Shown piece after piece: positions 39,639 through 50,200 of a stretch of 64,000 nucleotides of DNA. The notes under the pieces were generated by a model. That model made no database searches, had not been told where the DNA came from, and saw nothing but the letters and a program-made list of their open reading frames with translations. Location of the stretch: the NCBI GenBank assembly GCA_038206355.1, contig JBBRAY010000005.1, positions 67,683 through 131,682 of the forward strand, written 5' to 3'. The position numbers and the translations under genes are program-made. Source of the stretch: JAPLDB01 sp038206355 (GTDB lineage: Bacteria; Bacteroidota; Bacteroidia; AKYH767-A; 2013-40CM-41-45). The first letter of the stretch is position 1. Each line of letters starts with the position of its first letter.

Positions 39639-41030
39639 TTATTTGGCTTCAACAAGTTTATAACCTTCGTACCGTACGAAACGAATAAATTGATTTTCAT
39701 TCATTCCATTTTCGGGCTTAAAACGGTAAAGAGAATATAAGCCATTATGATCCTGTATTTTTTCCTGCCCGGGCATATCTCCCGGCTTGCTTTTTCCAAT
39801 CAGCATCATTGCATCATACCCCTGGTAAGCCGATTCAGAAGGTTCTGTCAGATATTCATTCCTGAAAAATTTTCTGAATAGAATCGTGGCGCCATCTTCA
39901 TAATCAAGAACAGACGCTGTAAAAAGATGTGTGTGAAGATTTTCAAGCGCTGCGGGATCATTGCTGCCGAATGATTGCCAGGTTGGAATACCGATCAGCG
40001 AAATGCGGTAAACGTCCGTGGTATCATTCAGCTTGGTGACAATTGAATTGACGAAGTCCTCATTGGAGGAAGGAATAAAAATAAGATTATTGGCGCCCTT
40101 TACAAGTGATGCGAGCAGAAACTTAAATTCACCTTTCGAATAATCTATACTCCTGCAATTCACTTCTGAATTTTCATTCCATCCGTTGATAAATGCAATC
40201 GACCTGTCATTTTCTCTTGATGCACCTGATTTAACAACTATGGCATTTGATCTTTTGAATTTCCCGGCGCAAATTTTCCCCGCTTCATAACATTGCATAA
40301 CCGAGCCCGGCGACAAGGCATACGCCAGTGAATTATTTTTCATCACCTCCGACGCATTCAACACAGGCGTCAGCAACACAATCTTATTTGCAATTGAAAA
40401 TTTATTCAGCCGGAAAATTATTTCCTGGCTTCCGGTGGCAATAATGAAATCAAGCGCTTTCATCATCGGATTTTTCAACAACTGACCCACATGCACAGTA
40501 TCATTCTCAGTATCGTAAAGTTCAAGATGAATTCTTAAATCGGATGATGCCAGAGAATCAACAGCGTGCATCGCCCCTTCGTAAAATTCGATCTGAGAAA
40601 GCGATTCGTCATCAAAGGCCTTGTGGATGGAATCTGCATAAACAGAATCAGGTATCATACATTTCCAGATATTAACCGGGAGCATTAATCCAACCCTGAT
40701 TTCTCTTCTGGCATTTTTTTTATCCTCGGATTTTTTTTCGGGTTCTGTATTTTTAGCCAATGGTTTCGCAGGAATCAGCAATTGCATTTTTAGCTTTAAT
40801 CCTTCTTTCAACTCGGGATTGCTTTTCAACAGGTCTTCTTCAGTAACACCAAATCTCTTTGTAAGCGAATAAACTGTCTCACCCTTGGAAACTTTGTACA
40901 GGTAAAACTTCGATCCTTTTATCCACTGAACCTGCATGGTATCCTTACGGACAAGTTCATCCCGTTGCGCAAATGATGCTGTCGCAAACAGGAAAAATAA
41001 GAAAGTAAAAAATAATTTCTGACTACTCAT
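39639..41030 (-). CDS. LysM domain fused to a type 1 periplasmic-binding (LppC-like) domain
   Basis: Start set at MSSQKLFFTFLFF, which gives a clean signal peptide ending SFAQ; an ATG 7 codons upstream overlaps the end of guaA. A LysM peptidoglycan-binding domain follows (YKVSKGETVYSLTKRFGVTEEDLLKSNP, about residues 45-90), then from about residue 110 a two-lobed periplasmic-binding-protein type 1 fold (EIRVGLMLPVN, FIIATGSQEII, YQGYDAMMLIGK). It could be a wall-anchored sensor of cell-wall fragments or small ligands. The gene lies between guaA and hemF with short gaps (11 and 17 bases). LppC-like activator of penicillin-binding proteins is an alternative idea. Confidence 0.8.
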   Translation of the reverse strand: MSSQKLFFTFLFFLFATASFAQRDELVRKDTMQVQWIKGSKFYLYKVSKGETVYSLTKRFGVTEEDLLKSNPELKEGLKLKMQLLIPAKPLAKNTEPEKKSEDKKNARREIRVGLMLPVNIWKCMIPDSVYADSIHKAFDDESLSQIEFYEGAMHAVDSLASSDLRIHLELYDTENDTVHVGQLLKNPMMKALDFIIATGSQEIIFRLNKFSIANKIVLLTPVLNASEVMKNNSLAYALSPGSVMQCYEAGKICAGKFKRSNAIVVKSGASRENDRSIAFINGWNENSEVNCRSIDYSKGEFKFLLASLVKGANNLIFIPSSNEDFVNSIVTKLNDTTDVYRISLIGIPTWQSFGSNDPAALENLHTHLFTASVLDYEDGATILFRKFFRNEYLTEPSESAYQGYDAMMLIGKSKPGDMPGQEKIQDHNGLYSLYRFKPENGMNENQFIRFVRYEGYKLVEAK

Positions 41031-41041
41031 ATTGAGTTTCT

Positions 41042-42571
41042 TTATTCCCATTCTATTGTTGCAGGTGGTTTTGAACTGATGTCATACACTACGCGGTTCA
41101 CACCTTTCACCCGCCTGATAATCTGGTTCGATACATCAGCAAGAAATTCATATGGCAAGTGACACCAGTCTGCAGTCATGCCGTCAACGGAAGTTACCGC
41201 GCGCAGACATATTACATTTTCATAAGTCCGCTCATCACCCATCACGCCGACACTTTGTACGGGCAATAAAATCGCACCGGCCTGCCATACATTTTCATAT
41301 TGATTATTTTCTTTCAGGGCTTCAATAAATATATCGTCTGCCTCCTGAAGCTTATGCACTTTCTCTTCTGTAATTTCACCAAGTATCCTGATCGCAAGTC
41401 CGGGGCCCGGAAACGGATGACGGTTCAGAATATTTCCGTCAATTTCCAATTGCCTTCCCACATTCCTGACTTCGTCCTTGAAAAGAGATTTGAGTGGCTC
41501 CACAATTTTTAATTTCATTTTATCAGGCAATCCACCAACATTGTGATGCGATTTAATTGTTGCAGACGGTCCATTCACAGAAACAGATTCAATCACATCA
41601 GGGTAAATCGTTCCCTGGGCCAGCCATTTTACATTTTGTATCAAATGAGACTCCTGATCAAAGATATCTATAAACGTTTTGCCTATGGCTTTTCTTTTTT
41701 GCTCCGGATCACTCAATCCTTCAAGTGCAGAGTAAAATTCTTTTTTAGCGTCAACCCCTTTTACATTTAATCCAAGGTGTTGATAAGAGTCCAGTACTTT
41801 GTTGTATTCATTCTTGCGAAGCAAACCGTTGTCTACAAAAATACAATGCAGATTTTTTCCGATGGCTTTATGAAGCAATACAGCAGCGACTGAAGAATCA
41901 ACACCCCCTGACAGACCGAGTACAACCTGATCATCCTTTAACTGAGACTTCAGCCAATCAACAGTTTCTTCAATAAAGGCTGCCGGTGTCCAGTCACCTT
42001 TGCAACCGCAAATATTTTTTACAAAATTCTCAATCAGTTTTTTTCCATCAGCGGAATGTGTGACCTCCGGATGAAACTGAATGCCAAAAGTTTTTTCGTT
42101 TTTTATCTGAAAAGCAGCTACTCTCACGTCGGCTGTACTTGCTACTACTTCAAAATTTTCGGGAACTTTTGATATGGTATCAGCATGGCTCATCCATACC
42201 GTTGAATCAGGCTGAATATTTTTTAGCAGGTCGCAATTGCTGTTAATCATTTTCAGATTGGCCCTGCCATATTCACGGATTTTAGAAGGAATCACCTCTC
42301 CCCCACTGCCGGAAGCAAGCAATTGGGCACCATAACAGACTCCGAGAACAGGTAACTTATTCCTCAGATGTTCCAGGTTGATGGAAGGCGCATTGGCATC
42401 TCTGACAGAGGATGGACTGCCACTAAGGATAACTCCCTTAATAGAAGCATCAATGTCAGGCATATGGTTGAAAGGATGAATCTCACAATAGACGTTCTGT
42501 TCCCGAACCCTCCGGGCAATCAGTTGGGTAAACTGGGAACCGAAATCAACGATAAGAATGGATTCATGCAT
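41042..42571 (-). CDS. guaA: GMP synthase (glutamine-hydrolysing)
   Basis: Converts XMP to GMP with glutamine as amino donor. Start set at MHESILIVDFGSQFTQLIARR; the frame reaches 5 codons further only through a TTG. Of 509 residues, about 1-190 are the class I glutamine amidotransferase domain (catalytic Cys in VLGVCYGAQ near 78, His/Glu in GIQFHPEVTH). The rest is the ATP-pyrophosphatase domain with the P-loop LGLSGGVDSSV near 225, then the dimerisation domain with RHPFPGPGLAIR, ending TIEWE. Complete. The LysM gene begins within or just after its end. Confidence 0.97.
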   Translation of the reverse strand: MHESILIVDFGSQFTQLIARRVREQNVYCEIHPFNHMPDIDASIKGVILSGSPSSVRDANAPSINLEHLRNKLPVLGVCYGAQLLASGSGGEVIPSKIREYGRANLKMINSNCDLLKNIQPDSTVWMSHADTISKVPENFEVVASTADVRVAAFQIKNEKTFGIQFHPEVTHSADGKKLIENFVKNICGCKGDWTPAAFIEETVDWLKSQLKDDQVVLGLSGGVDSSVAAVLLHKAIGKNLHCIFVDNGLLRKNEYNKVLDSYQHLGLNVKGVDAKKEFYSALEGLSDPEQKRKAIGKTFIDIFDQESHLIQNVKWLAQGTIYPDVIESVSVNGPSATIKSHHNVGGLPDKMKLKIVEPLKSLFKDEVRNVGRQLEIDGNILNRHPFPGPGLAIRILGEITEEKVHKLQEADDIFIEALKENNQYENVWQAGAILLPVQSVGVMGDERTYENVICLRAVTSVDGMTADWCHLPYEFLADVSNQIIRRVKGVNRVVYDISSKPPATIEWE

Positions 42572-42658
42572 GGCGCGAAAATACAATTTCGGGCATGTGG
42601 TTTGAGATTTATCATTAAATAATATCAGGGCAGATCTTCCGGGGACAAAATTGTGATC

Positions 42659-44245
42659 TCATTCCCGGATCAAAAGAAATTGAGATGGAATGGGATTGAA
42701 AAGTTCCAGAAGTTTATCAAAGAAAGAATCTCCATACTTCAGATAATATGAAATAAAATTTTCGTCTCTTTCCTGCATCGTTCCGCCCGGGAAAAATCTG
42801 TCCTTCAGTTTTTGAATCTGCTGTAAAGATACTTCATGCTTTTTCTTTTCGGCCCGGATGATTTTTTCCTCCAGTACCTTTAATGAATTAAGCTGCTTCT
42901 GCTTTTCTGCCTCTACCGACTTTGCAATGGTAACATCAGTAGCAGCGGCCTTTTGAATCAGGGAATCATAAATCAAGGTCATTTTAGAAACTTCATCTTT
43001 GATAGAAACAGAATCCTGATTCCGCATCACAAAATCCTTTGCCAATTCATCATACGATCGGAATATATCTTCTGCCGGGATATGAAGTTTCTCAAGGCGT
43101 TCAGCTGAAACTTTATCAACTATCATTGCACTGTTGCGAAGTACGAGGGCCGGAAAGCTGACTTTGAAATGGTCGAACATGGCTTTGAACTCAAGCCAGT
43201 AAGCAATCTCTGAGGGTCCGCCGATATAGCCAATATTTGGAAGAATCGTTTCCTGGTATAGCGGGCGCAACACGACATTCGGACTGAAGTTTTCCGGATG
43301 GTTTTTTAATTCTTCCAGCACTTCCTGCCGGCTCCACTTCTTCTCAGTGTTAACTACTTTATATATTCCGTCATCGGTTACAATCCTTTCCCTTGAATTT
43401 TCCGAGATGTAAAATAAATTAATTTCCCTTGGATGCACCTGAACGCCATACCCTGCTTGTTCCAGAAAAGAATTAGACTCATTTACCTTGACAAAAGATG
43501 ACTGATTCAATATTTCTTCTTCCAAAGAAGGTGAAAAAAGTTTTTTCAGTCGGACATCATCAGCATCCAAAATAACAAGTCCGTATTTACTGAAGAGCCC
43601 CGCCACCAGAATCCGCGTTGCATCAGAAAGCGAATGTTCCTTAGCATAGGCTGACGTGAGGAGCCCGATAATTTTATCGGCATTTTCACTTTCACCCAAT
43701 ACAGACTTCAGTTCCGGAATCAAGTCCTGAATACCATCACAATTAATTTTACCCGCAGCACCGGTAGCTTTCGTATCCCACAATATTTTTTTTCCAAATA
43801 CTGAGGTGTGATTTATTTCTGCGATGTCATGGTCTTCACTTGCCATCCAGTACACCGGTACAAAGTCATTTTTGGGAAAAGATATTTTAAGCCACTGCGC
43901 AAGTTTTATTGTCGAAAGTATTTTATAGATAAAGTATAACGGTCCGGTAAAAAGATTCAGCTGATGACCGGTTGTAACAGTAAACGTATTTTCGTTCAAC
44001 AATGAATCAATATTGTTGATAACCAAATCTTCACTCCTTTTATTTTGTTCCTTCAGGACTTCTACAAGCACTTTTCTGTGAGATGAAGACATTCTCCGGT
44101 TTTCAATAATTTTTTGAAAACCATTTTTGTCGGGAAACCGGTCGTAAAACGGTTTCAAGAATTCATTGCGCTCCAGGTAATTTGAAACAATGGCAGGTAT
44201 TGAATTCGGGACATTAAAATCTATTTCTTGCTTTGAGAATGACAT
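42659..44245 (-). CDS. bshC: Bacillithiol biosynthesis cysteine-adding enzyme BshC
   Basis: Predicted to add cysteine to glucosaminyl-malate, the last step of bacillithiol synthesis. The 528 residues contain the family motifs TVTTGHQLNLFTGPLYFIYK near residue 93 and VPVYWMASEDHDIAEINHT near 135, then GIYK-VVNTEKKWSR near 285 and YIGGPSEIAYWLEFK near 335. A coiled coil at about 405-490 (KSVEAEKQKQLNSLKVLEEK and onwards) matches BshC structure. Low-molecular-weight thiol use of bacillithiol is established for many Bacteroidota. bshA and bshB are not in the window. guaA follows downstream after about 87 bases. Confidence 0.92.
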   Translation of the reverse strand: MSFSKQEIDFNVPNSIPAIVSNYLERNEFLKPFYDRFPDKNGFQKIIENRRMSSSHRKVLVEVLKEQNKRSEDLVINNIDSLLNENTFTVTTGHQLNLFTGPLYFIYKILSTIKLAQWLKISFPKNDFVPVYWMASEDHDIAEINHTSVFGKKILWDTKATGAAGKINCDGIQDLIPELKSVLGESENADKIIGLLTSAYAKEHSLSDATRILVAGLFSKYGLVILDADDVRLKKLFSPSLEEEILNQSSFVKVNESNSFLEQAGYGVQVHPREINLFYISENSRERIVTDDGIYKVVNTEKKWSRQEVLEELKNHPENFSPNVVLRPLYQETILPNIGYIGGPSEIAYWLEFKAMFDHFKVSFPALVLRNSAMIVDKVSAERLEKLHIPAEDIFRSYDELAKDFVMRNQDSVSIKDEVSKMTLIYDSLIQKAAATDVTIAKSVEAEKQKQLNSLKVLEEKIIRAEKKKHEVSLQQIQKLKDRFFPGGTMQERDENFISYYLKYGDSFFDKLLELFNPIPSQFLLIRE

Positions 44246-44339
44246 TTCTTTCTTTTCTGGTGGCTAAAGTAGTGAACTGCTCAGGATTGCCACCTTCAAC
44301 AGCGTCCAATTATTTAATAATTTACTCATGCATTTCTGT

Positions 44340-44347
44340 TAGGTTTG
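44340..44347 (+). promoter_or_regulatory. TANNTTTG element immediately before the next start codon
   Basis: TAGGTTTG fits the -7 consensus, and only four bases separate it from the ATG at 44352. If functional, transcription would start at or within a few bases of the start codon, giving a leaderless mRNA. Confidence 0.4.
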
Positions 44348-44351
44348 CGGG

Positions 44352-45038
44352 ATGAAACATTTGCTATTGGCATTTTTTGTATCCTTCTCATTTAGTGCTA
44401 TGAAAGCGCAACAACCCGGTGCAAAGCCCGATTCCATGATGCTGCAGGAATCCGTCATGGTTACCATAGAAGAAAATTTCGGCCCTGCGGTCAAATCAAT
44501 TGCTGATGCGCTGACTCATATTGAAAGAAAGTACCAGCCCTTCGACGGGCAAGGAAGAACATTTGCAATACTCGATGCTTTTGGAAATAAGATGCCTGAC
44601 GGAAGAATGCACATTTCAATGCACATCAGTTCTGAGAAAGCCGGTGGTGCGCAACTGGTTCTTGCCTCAACCGGAAAGGTATTGTGGAATTCTAAAATAT
44701 ATCCCAAGGCTGACGGAACAAAAGTAGCCGCACAGAAACAACTCAACATTTATATTGAACGGGAGAACGAAAAGGATAAATTCTATACGATTGACGGAAG
44801 CGGAAACCCGGCTAACATTTTCAGCTGCAAACTGAATGAAACAAAAGCATCAGTCAATGATTACTGGAAAAACAATACGGTAAAAGAATTTATTTTTATT
44901 TACAGTGCCTGTGGATGTCCGGTGCATGTTAAATTTTTACGAAAAGGAAATACGTCTGTTTATCAAAGCGGCGACAATGTGATTTTCCCCGATGATAGCG
45001 GTGTACTTTCCATGATTCACAAGTTAATGGCGTGGTAG
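44352..45038 (+). CDS. Secreted protein of unknown function
   Basis: A 228-residue protein with a signal peptide (about 1-19, ending KAQQ). The mature part is predicted soluble and beta-rich with strands FAILDAFGNKMPDGRMHIS and GAQLVLASTGKVLWNS and a C-terminal CGC motif (SACGCPVHVKF near residue 190) that may hold a disulfide or a metal. No catalytic family is recognised. It lies between divergent bshC and convergent phoH and appears monocistronic. It is probably periplasmic. Confidence 0.65.
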   Translation: MKHLLLAFFVSFSFSAMKAQQPGAKPDSMMLQESVMVTIEENFGPAVKSIADALTHIERKYQPFDGQGRTFAILDAFGNKMPDGRMHISMHISSEKAGGAQLVLASTGKVLWNSKIYPKADGTKVAAQKQLNIYIERENEKDKFYTIDGSGNPANIFSCKLNETKASVNDYWKNNTVKEFIFIYSACGCPVHVKFLRKGNTSVYQSGDNVIFPDDSGVLSMIHKLMAW

Positions 45039-45092
45039 AATAAAATACACAAATGCCATGAAAACATGGTGGCAATTGACTTTGAAGAAAAC

Positions 45093-46031
45093 CTATTTAT
45101 TGTAGGCTTCAATAATTTCCCTCACCAGTTTATGCCGCACCACATCCGTTTCGTTGAGGTAAATAAAATCAATTCCTTTTACTGAAGACAATAAACGGAT
45201 AGCCTGAACAAGGCCGGAAGGCTGGTTTTTAGGCAAATCAATCTGAGTGATATCACCCGTCACAATAAATTTAGCAGTGGGTCCCATCCGGGTTAAAAAC
45301 ATTTTGAGCTGGTTTTCTGTGGCATTTTGTGCTTCATCAAGGATCACGAAAGCATTGTCAAGTGTTCTGCCGCGCATAAATGCAAGTGGTGCAACTTCAA
45401 TGACGCCACTTTCAAGATAAGTTTTCACTTTTTCTCCCTGAATCATATCAAAAAGCGCATCATACAACGGTCTCAGGTACGGATCAATTTTTTCTTTCAG
45501 GTCGCCGGGAAGAAATCCGAGGTTCTCACCTGCTTCCACAGCAGGCCGGGTAAGTACGATTCTTTTTATTTCACGGTTTTTCAGCGCGCGAACTGCAAGG
45601 GCAACAGCGGTATATGTTTTACCGGTACCGGCAGGACCGATGGCAAAAACGATGTCATTCTTATCACTGCTTTCCACCAGTTTTTTCTGGTTGGCAGTTT
45701 TCGCCCTCACCATTATTCCATTTTGTCCGAATACCAATACATCAGTTGGTGGAATGCCGTTTCCACTGGTTTCCTTTGCTTTGTCCGACAAAAAATGCTG
45801 AACATTATCAGCAGTCAGGCTTCCGAATTTCTGATAGTGCTGAATCAGCCGGTTTATTTTTTCGCTGAACAGGTGGATGTTTTTTTCATCCCCCAGTACT
45901 TTAATTTCGCTGCCACGGGCAACAATTTTAAGTTCAGGAAAATTTTTTCTTATGACGTCGAGGTTACTGTCGTTAACACCAAAAAACTCAACCGGATTGA
46001 AAGTGTCGATGGGAATAATTACTTCGCTCAA
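45093..46031 (-). CDS. phoH: PhoH-family ATPase
   Basis: A 312-residue PhoH/YbeZ-type protein. The N-terminal part (about 1-110) is a KH-like nucleic-acid-binding region; the ATPase domain has Walker A GPAGTGKTYTA near residue 137, Walker B FVILDEAQNAT near 235 and sensor motif TGDITQIDLP. YbeZ partners YbeY in rRNA maturation, and PhoH proteins are linked with RNA metabolism and phosphate starvation. ybeY is not adjacent. It is divergent from the SAM hydroxide adenosyltransferase gene. Confidence 0.93.
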   Translation of the reverse strand: MSEVIIPIDTFNPVEFFGVNDSNLDVIRKNFPELKIVARGSEIKVLGDEKNIHLFSEKINRLIQHYQKFGSLTADNVQHFLSDKAKETSGNGIPPTDVLVFGQNGIMVRAKTANQKKLVESSDKNDIVFAIGPAGTGKTYTAVALAVRALKNREIKRIVLTRPAVEAGENLGFLPGDLKEKIDPYLRPLYDALFDMIQGEKVKTYLESGVIEVAPLAFMRGRTLDNAFVILDEAQNATENQLKMFLTRMGPTAKFIVTGDITQIDLPKNQPSGLVQAIRLLSSVKGIDFIYLNETDVVRHKLVREIIEAYNK

Positions 46032-46126
46032 TGAATTATGTATTTAAAACTCCTCCGGAATGCCTTATTGACAAGGCACTTGTAGAAGTTGTGTGTAAAA
46101 TCGATTCAAACCTATTTAATAATACT

Positions 46127-46134
46127 TACTTTTG
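46127..46134 (+). promoter_or_regulatory. Putative promoter -7 element (TACTTTTG)
   Basis: Exact fit to TANNTTTG, 49 bases before the ATG of the adenosyltransferase gene; no clear -33 element. Confidence 0.4.
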
Positions 46135-46183
46135 ACAGGAGTAGAAAACTGAGTTATCAACACCACAATACTGTTTTTGTTTT

Positions 46184-47035
46184 ATGCCCATCGTTACACT
46201 AACCACAGACTGGGGAAACAAGGATTATTATCTTGCTTCATTCAAAGGGATGCTGGCGACTCATTGTTCAAAAGCCAGCGTGATTGACATTTCAAATGAC
46301 GTGGATCACTTTGATATTTTACAGGCTTCTTTCATATTGAAAAATTGTTTTGAAAAATTTCCTGAAGGAACGGTTCATTTTGTCGGAGTAAAGGGAAATG
46401 ATATGCGCCATAAATCGAATGGGTATCTTTTAATTTCCTGTAACAAACACTTTTTCATTGGTTATGACAACGGCATTTTCTCGCTTACCCTTGATGATGC
46501 AGAAAAAATAGTTTACCAGACCGGGATCAATCCTGCTTCTCCTCAGCATGAGATCAACGAAAGAATTGTAGAAATCGTTTGCTCTCTGACCAGTGGAATT
46601 CATCCGGAAAAATTTTGTTCACCGGTAGAGGAACTGATCAGTGTGATCAACTCCACTCCATCTTTTGACCAGGATTCAATTCGCGGATCAATTATATATA
46701 TTGATTCTTTTCAGAATATTGTTTCCAATATTACGCATGCTTTGTTTTATGAAATGGTTGGGTCGCGGAATTTTTCTATAATAGTCCGTAATCACATTTG
46801 TAAGTTCAAGAAAGTATTGACCCATTACACTGATGTTGAAAGTGGCGAGCCTGTTTGTCTGTTCAATGAAAAAGGTTTGCTTGAACTTGCACTTAATGGA
46901 GCGAATGCAGGCGGATTACTCGGCGTCAAGGTTCTGGATAACATCCGTATTGAATTTCAGGATTCACTGCATTCACCAAACAAAACACATGTTTCACCAA
47001 GTAATGTGAATACCCTTATTGAGAATAAGGCCTGA
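46184..47035 (+). CDS. SAM hydroxide adenosyltransferase (DUF62 family)
   Basis: A 283-residue member of the DUF62/SAM hydroxide adenosyltransferase family, related to fluorinase and chlorinase, which typically hydrolyses SAM to adenosine and methionine. Family features are the N-terminal IVTLTTDWGNKDYYLASFKG with the conserved aspartate, VIDISNDVDHFDILQASFIL near residue 32, FIGYDNGIFSL near 102 and a C-terminal beta-barrel domain with LELALNGANAGGLLG near 235. The fluorinase-specific loop is not evident, so halogenation is not proposed. Its divergent neighbour phoH is a pairing I recall as common in Bacteroidota. Confidence 0.88.
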   Translation: MPIVTLTTDWGNKDYYLASFKGMLATHCSKASVIDISNDVDHFDILQASFILKNCFEKFPEGTVHFVGVKGNDMRHKSNGYLLISCNKHFFIGYDNGIFSLTLDDAEKIVYQTGINPASPQHEINERIVEIVCSLTSGIHPEKFCSPVEELISVINSTPSFDQDSIRGSIIYIDSFQNIVSNITHALFYEMVGSRNFSIIVRNHICKFKKVLTHYTDVESGEPVCLFNEKGLLELALNGANAGGLLGVKVLDNIRIEFQDSLHSPNKTHVSPSNVNTLIENKA

Positions 47036-47078
47036 AAATTTACACGCTGATATTTTTACGGAAAACTTTTGCGATAAG

Positions 47079-47090
47079 CATATTAATATG
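47079..47090. repeat. 12-bp palindrome upstream of the first SprB-repeat gene
   Basis: CATATTAATATG, perfect, within the 219-base spacer preceding the 1006-aa gene and just upstream of the TATTGTG motif shared with the paralog. It may be an operator; AT-rich palindromes also occur by chance. Confidence 0.35.
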
Positions 47091-47093
47091 TAT

Positions 47094-47107
47094 TATTGTG
47101 ACCTGAA
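47094..47107 (+). promoter_or_regulatory. Motif TATTGTG(A/T)CCT(G/C)AAA shared upstream of both SprB-repeat genes
   Basis: TATTGTGACCTGAAA here and TATTGTGTCCTCAAA at 50574 precede the two paralogs by about 160 and 180 bases. Conservation in otherwise diverged spacers suggests a promoter or regulator site, with long leaders in both. Confidence 0.4.
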
Positions 47108-47254
47108 ACATTGATTTATTAGTTGTTTAATTTTTTTCTAGAGTGAACTGTTTTATGAATACTATATATTTCTGCACAAGAATGCAAAACTCATTGCTGC
47201 GGAACGACCTTGAAATTAATACTGTACTATTATAATTAACTTAATCTATTTTCT

Positions 47255-50200
47255 ATGAAATCAAATTACAATTACTTCAATCGCCAGTCGCAATTTTTAA
47301 AACTATTTTTTATTGCAGCGTTGGCACTCATCTTAGGTACTCAAAGTACTTATGCCAGCCACGCAGCCGGTGGTAACCTTACTTACTGTCACGGAGTAGG
47401 TAACAACTACACAATTAACTTTACCCTTTACAGAGATTGCGCCGGTATCGCAGCACCAACATCAATTACGGTGCAGATTTCATCTGTAACATGTGGTCAG
47501 AGTTATTCCCTGACATTGACACCGGTTCAGGGAACAGGTCAGGAAATTACTCATCCTTGTACAGGTACTTTCAGTACATGCCAGGGTGGTTCAGAACCGG
47601 GTATTCAGAAATGGGAGTATGCAGGAAATTTTGCATTCCCTGCCCAATGTACAGATTGGACAATAAGCACACAGGTTCAGGCCAGAAATACAGCCATCAC
47701 TACTTTGCAGAATCCGGGTGGTACTTATCTTTATATTGATGCCAACCTGAACAATTCTACAGTGGACAATTGCTCACCTCAGTTTAGTGTTGACCCGATT
47801 GTTTTTGTTTGCATCGGTCAACCTTTTGTATATAACAATGGTGCAATTGACGCTGACGGAGATTCACTGGTTTATTCATTTATCATTCCGCGACATGCTG
47901 CAAACGTAGATGTAACCTATGCTCCGGGTTATTCATTATTAAACCCAATCAGTTCTAACCCCGCAATTTCAATTGACCCTGTAAACGGTGATATTATTTT
48001 CAATGCAACTGCTCAGGAAATTGGTGTGATAGCTGTTCTTATACAGGAATACAGAAATGGCGTTCTCATCGGAACGGTTATGCGTGATATTCAAATCTAT
48101 ACTGTTCCATGTGTAAATGCATTACCTACTCTTACAGGAATTAACGGAACATCTAATTTTTCAATGGTGGCATGTGCAGGAACAAATATCTGCTTTGATA
48201 TCTTCTCTGCCGATTCTGATGCCGTTCAGATTCTCACTGTAAACTGGAACAACGGTATCCCTGCTGCTTCATTTACTTTTGACAATACCAATCGCCCGAC
48301 AAGTCATTTTTGCTGGGCAACTCAACCTTCAGATGCAAGGACGCAACCCTATACTTTCACTGTTACGGTGAGGGATAATAATTGCCCGAGTACCGGCGCA
48401 CAGGTTTACTCCTACTCTATCACATTGGGCTCACTCACAGCAGCCGTAAACAGTACGCAGCCAAGTTGTAACGGCGGACATAATGGTACGGCCACCTGTA
48501 CGGTGACGGGTGGAAGTAGTCCATTCCAGTATTTATGGAATCCGGGTCAGTTGGTGGGTCAGACAATTTCCGGTCTTGGCGCAGGATCTTATAATGTATA
48601 TGTAATTGACTCTAATGGATGCCAGGCAATTCAGACTGTTGTAATTTCAGAGCCCACAGCCATGCAGACTTCCGTTTCAAATCTTGTTGATGCTAGTTGT
48701 GGAACACCGGGTGGTTTTAACATTAATACTTCCGGTGGTACTCCTGCTTACTCATATTATACCAATACTGTACCTCCTTCTACCGGAACATCAGTTTCAG
48801 CATCCGGTGGCAATTATACCGTTACAGTACGTGACGCAAACAATTGCAGGACGCTCACACAAGTTACCATTGGAAGCAGCGGATCATTGGCTGCAACTGA
48901 ATCCCATACTGACGTTTCATGCAATGGTGCAGCAGATGGTACTGCAACCATTACACTTACAGGTGCTCAGGGAAATGAAGTGTTTATCTGGACTCCAAAT
49001 GTGAGTACGACAAATTCTGCAAGCGGATTATCCGGCGGAAGTTATGTAGTTGATATTTCCAATGGTACATGTTCAACGCAGGTTGTTGTTAATATCAATG
49101 AGCCTACTGCTATTCTGGTAACTGAAACACATACTAATGTAGGATGTAATGGCGCTACCGATGGAAGCATTGATTTAAGTGCATCCGGCGGATCAGGAAA
49201 CTATACTTATGTATGGATTCCGAATGTGAGTTCAGGTGCGACAGCATCCGACTTGATTGGTGGTACCTATTGTATTGATGTTACTGATGACAATCAGTGT
49301 ACTTCCAATATTTGTGTAACATTAACTGAAGCTGATCCTATCGTTCTTACAACGTCATCCTCTCCTGCTTCATGTTTGTTGACCAATGGTTCAGCGACTG
49401 TCGTAGCGTCGGGCGGTGCAGGCGGATATTCATATTCATGGTCTAATTTTGAAACGACCGCTACCATCAGCAATATCGGAACAGGAACATATACTGTGGA
49501 TGTAATGGATGCAAACGGATGTATCGCTTCTGCAAGTGTAAATGTCAGTTCAACCGGCGTTTCGGTTACTGAAACACATACTGATGCTACTTGCGAAAAT
49601 GGTGATGACGGATCTGCAGCTGTGGTTGCTTCCGGCGGACAGGCACCTTATACCTATTCATGGAGCCCTGTGGGTGGTACCGGATCTTCAGCATCAGGTT
49701 TATCTTCCGGAATTTATACAGTGACTGTAACAGATTACCTGGGCTGCTCAGTAATTATCAGCATCAACATTGGCTTTGATCATGCTGCTCCTTCAATCGA
49801 ATTGGGGGCTGATTCAATTGCGTGTAATGGCACTACAGTAACTCTTGATGCCGGAGCCGGTATGGCTTCTTATTTATGGAGTGATAACAGCACCAATCAG
49901 ACCCTTGATGTAACCACATCAGGTGCTTATGGTGTAGTAATTACTGATGCTAATGGATGTCAGAATTCAGACCTGATCAACGTCACATTTATCCAGTGTA
50001 ATGCACCACTTGTCGGTCATGTTTCAGGTAATGAGTTCTCTGTTTATCCAAACCCTGCTCATAGTGTACTTAGTATATCAATCAGCAATGTGAAAAATGA
50101 AAATATAAAAGTTGAACTTACCGACATTCTTGGGAATAAGGTTTATTCTGCTGCTGAAAGATCAACAATCGGTTACAACTCTGATATTAACATTTCTTCA

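Noticed and set aside
45046..45080. Imperfect hairpin between the convergent secreted-protein gene and phoH
   Set aside because: CATG-centred stem with a bulge and no T tract; too weak to call a terminator.
45327..46034. 235-codon frame antisense to phoH
   Set aside because: Complement of a certain PhoH gene with poor composition for a protein (many Phe, Cys and His).
46184..47035. Fluorinase or chlorinase function for the DUF62 protein
   Set aside because: Only general family motifs are visible; no halogenase-specific loop or biosynthetic neighbours.
48470..49780. Periodic repeats that might suggest a repeat array
   Set aside because: They are in-frame SprB protein repeats with diverged DNA, not a CRISPR or satellite array.
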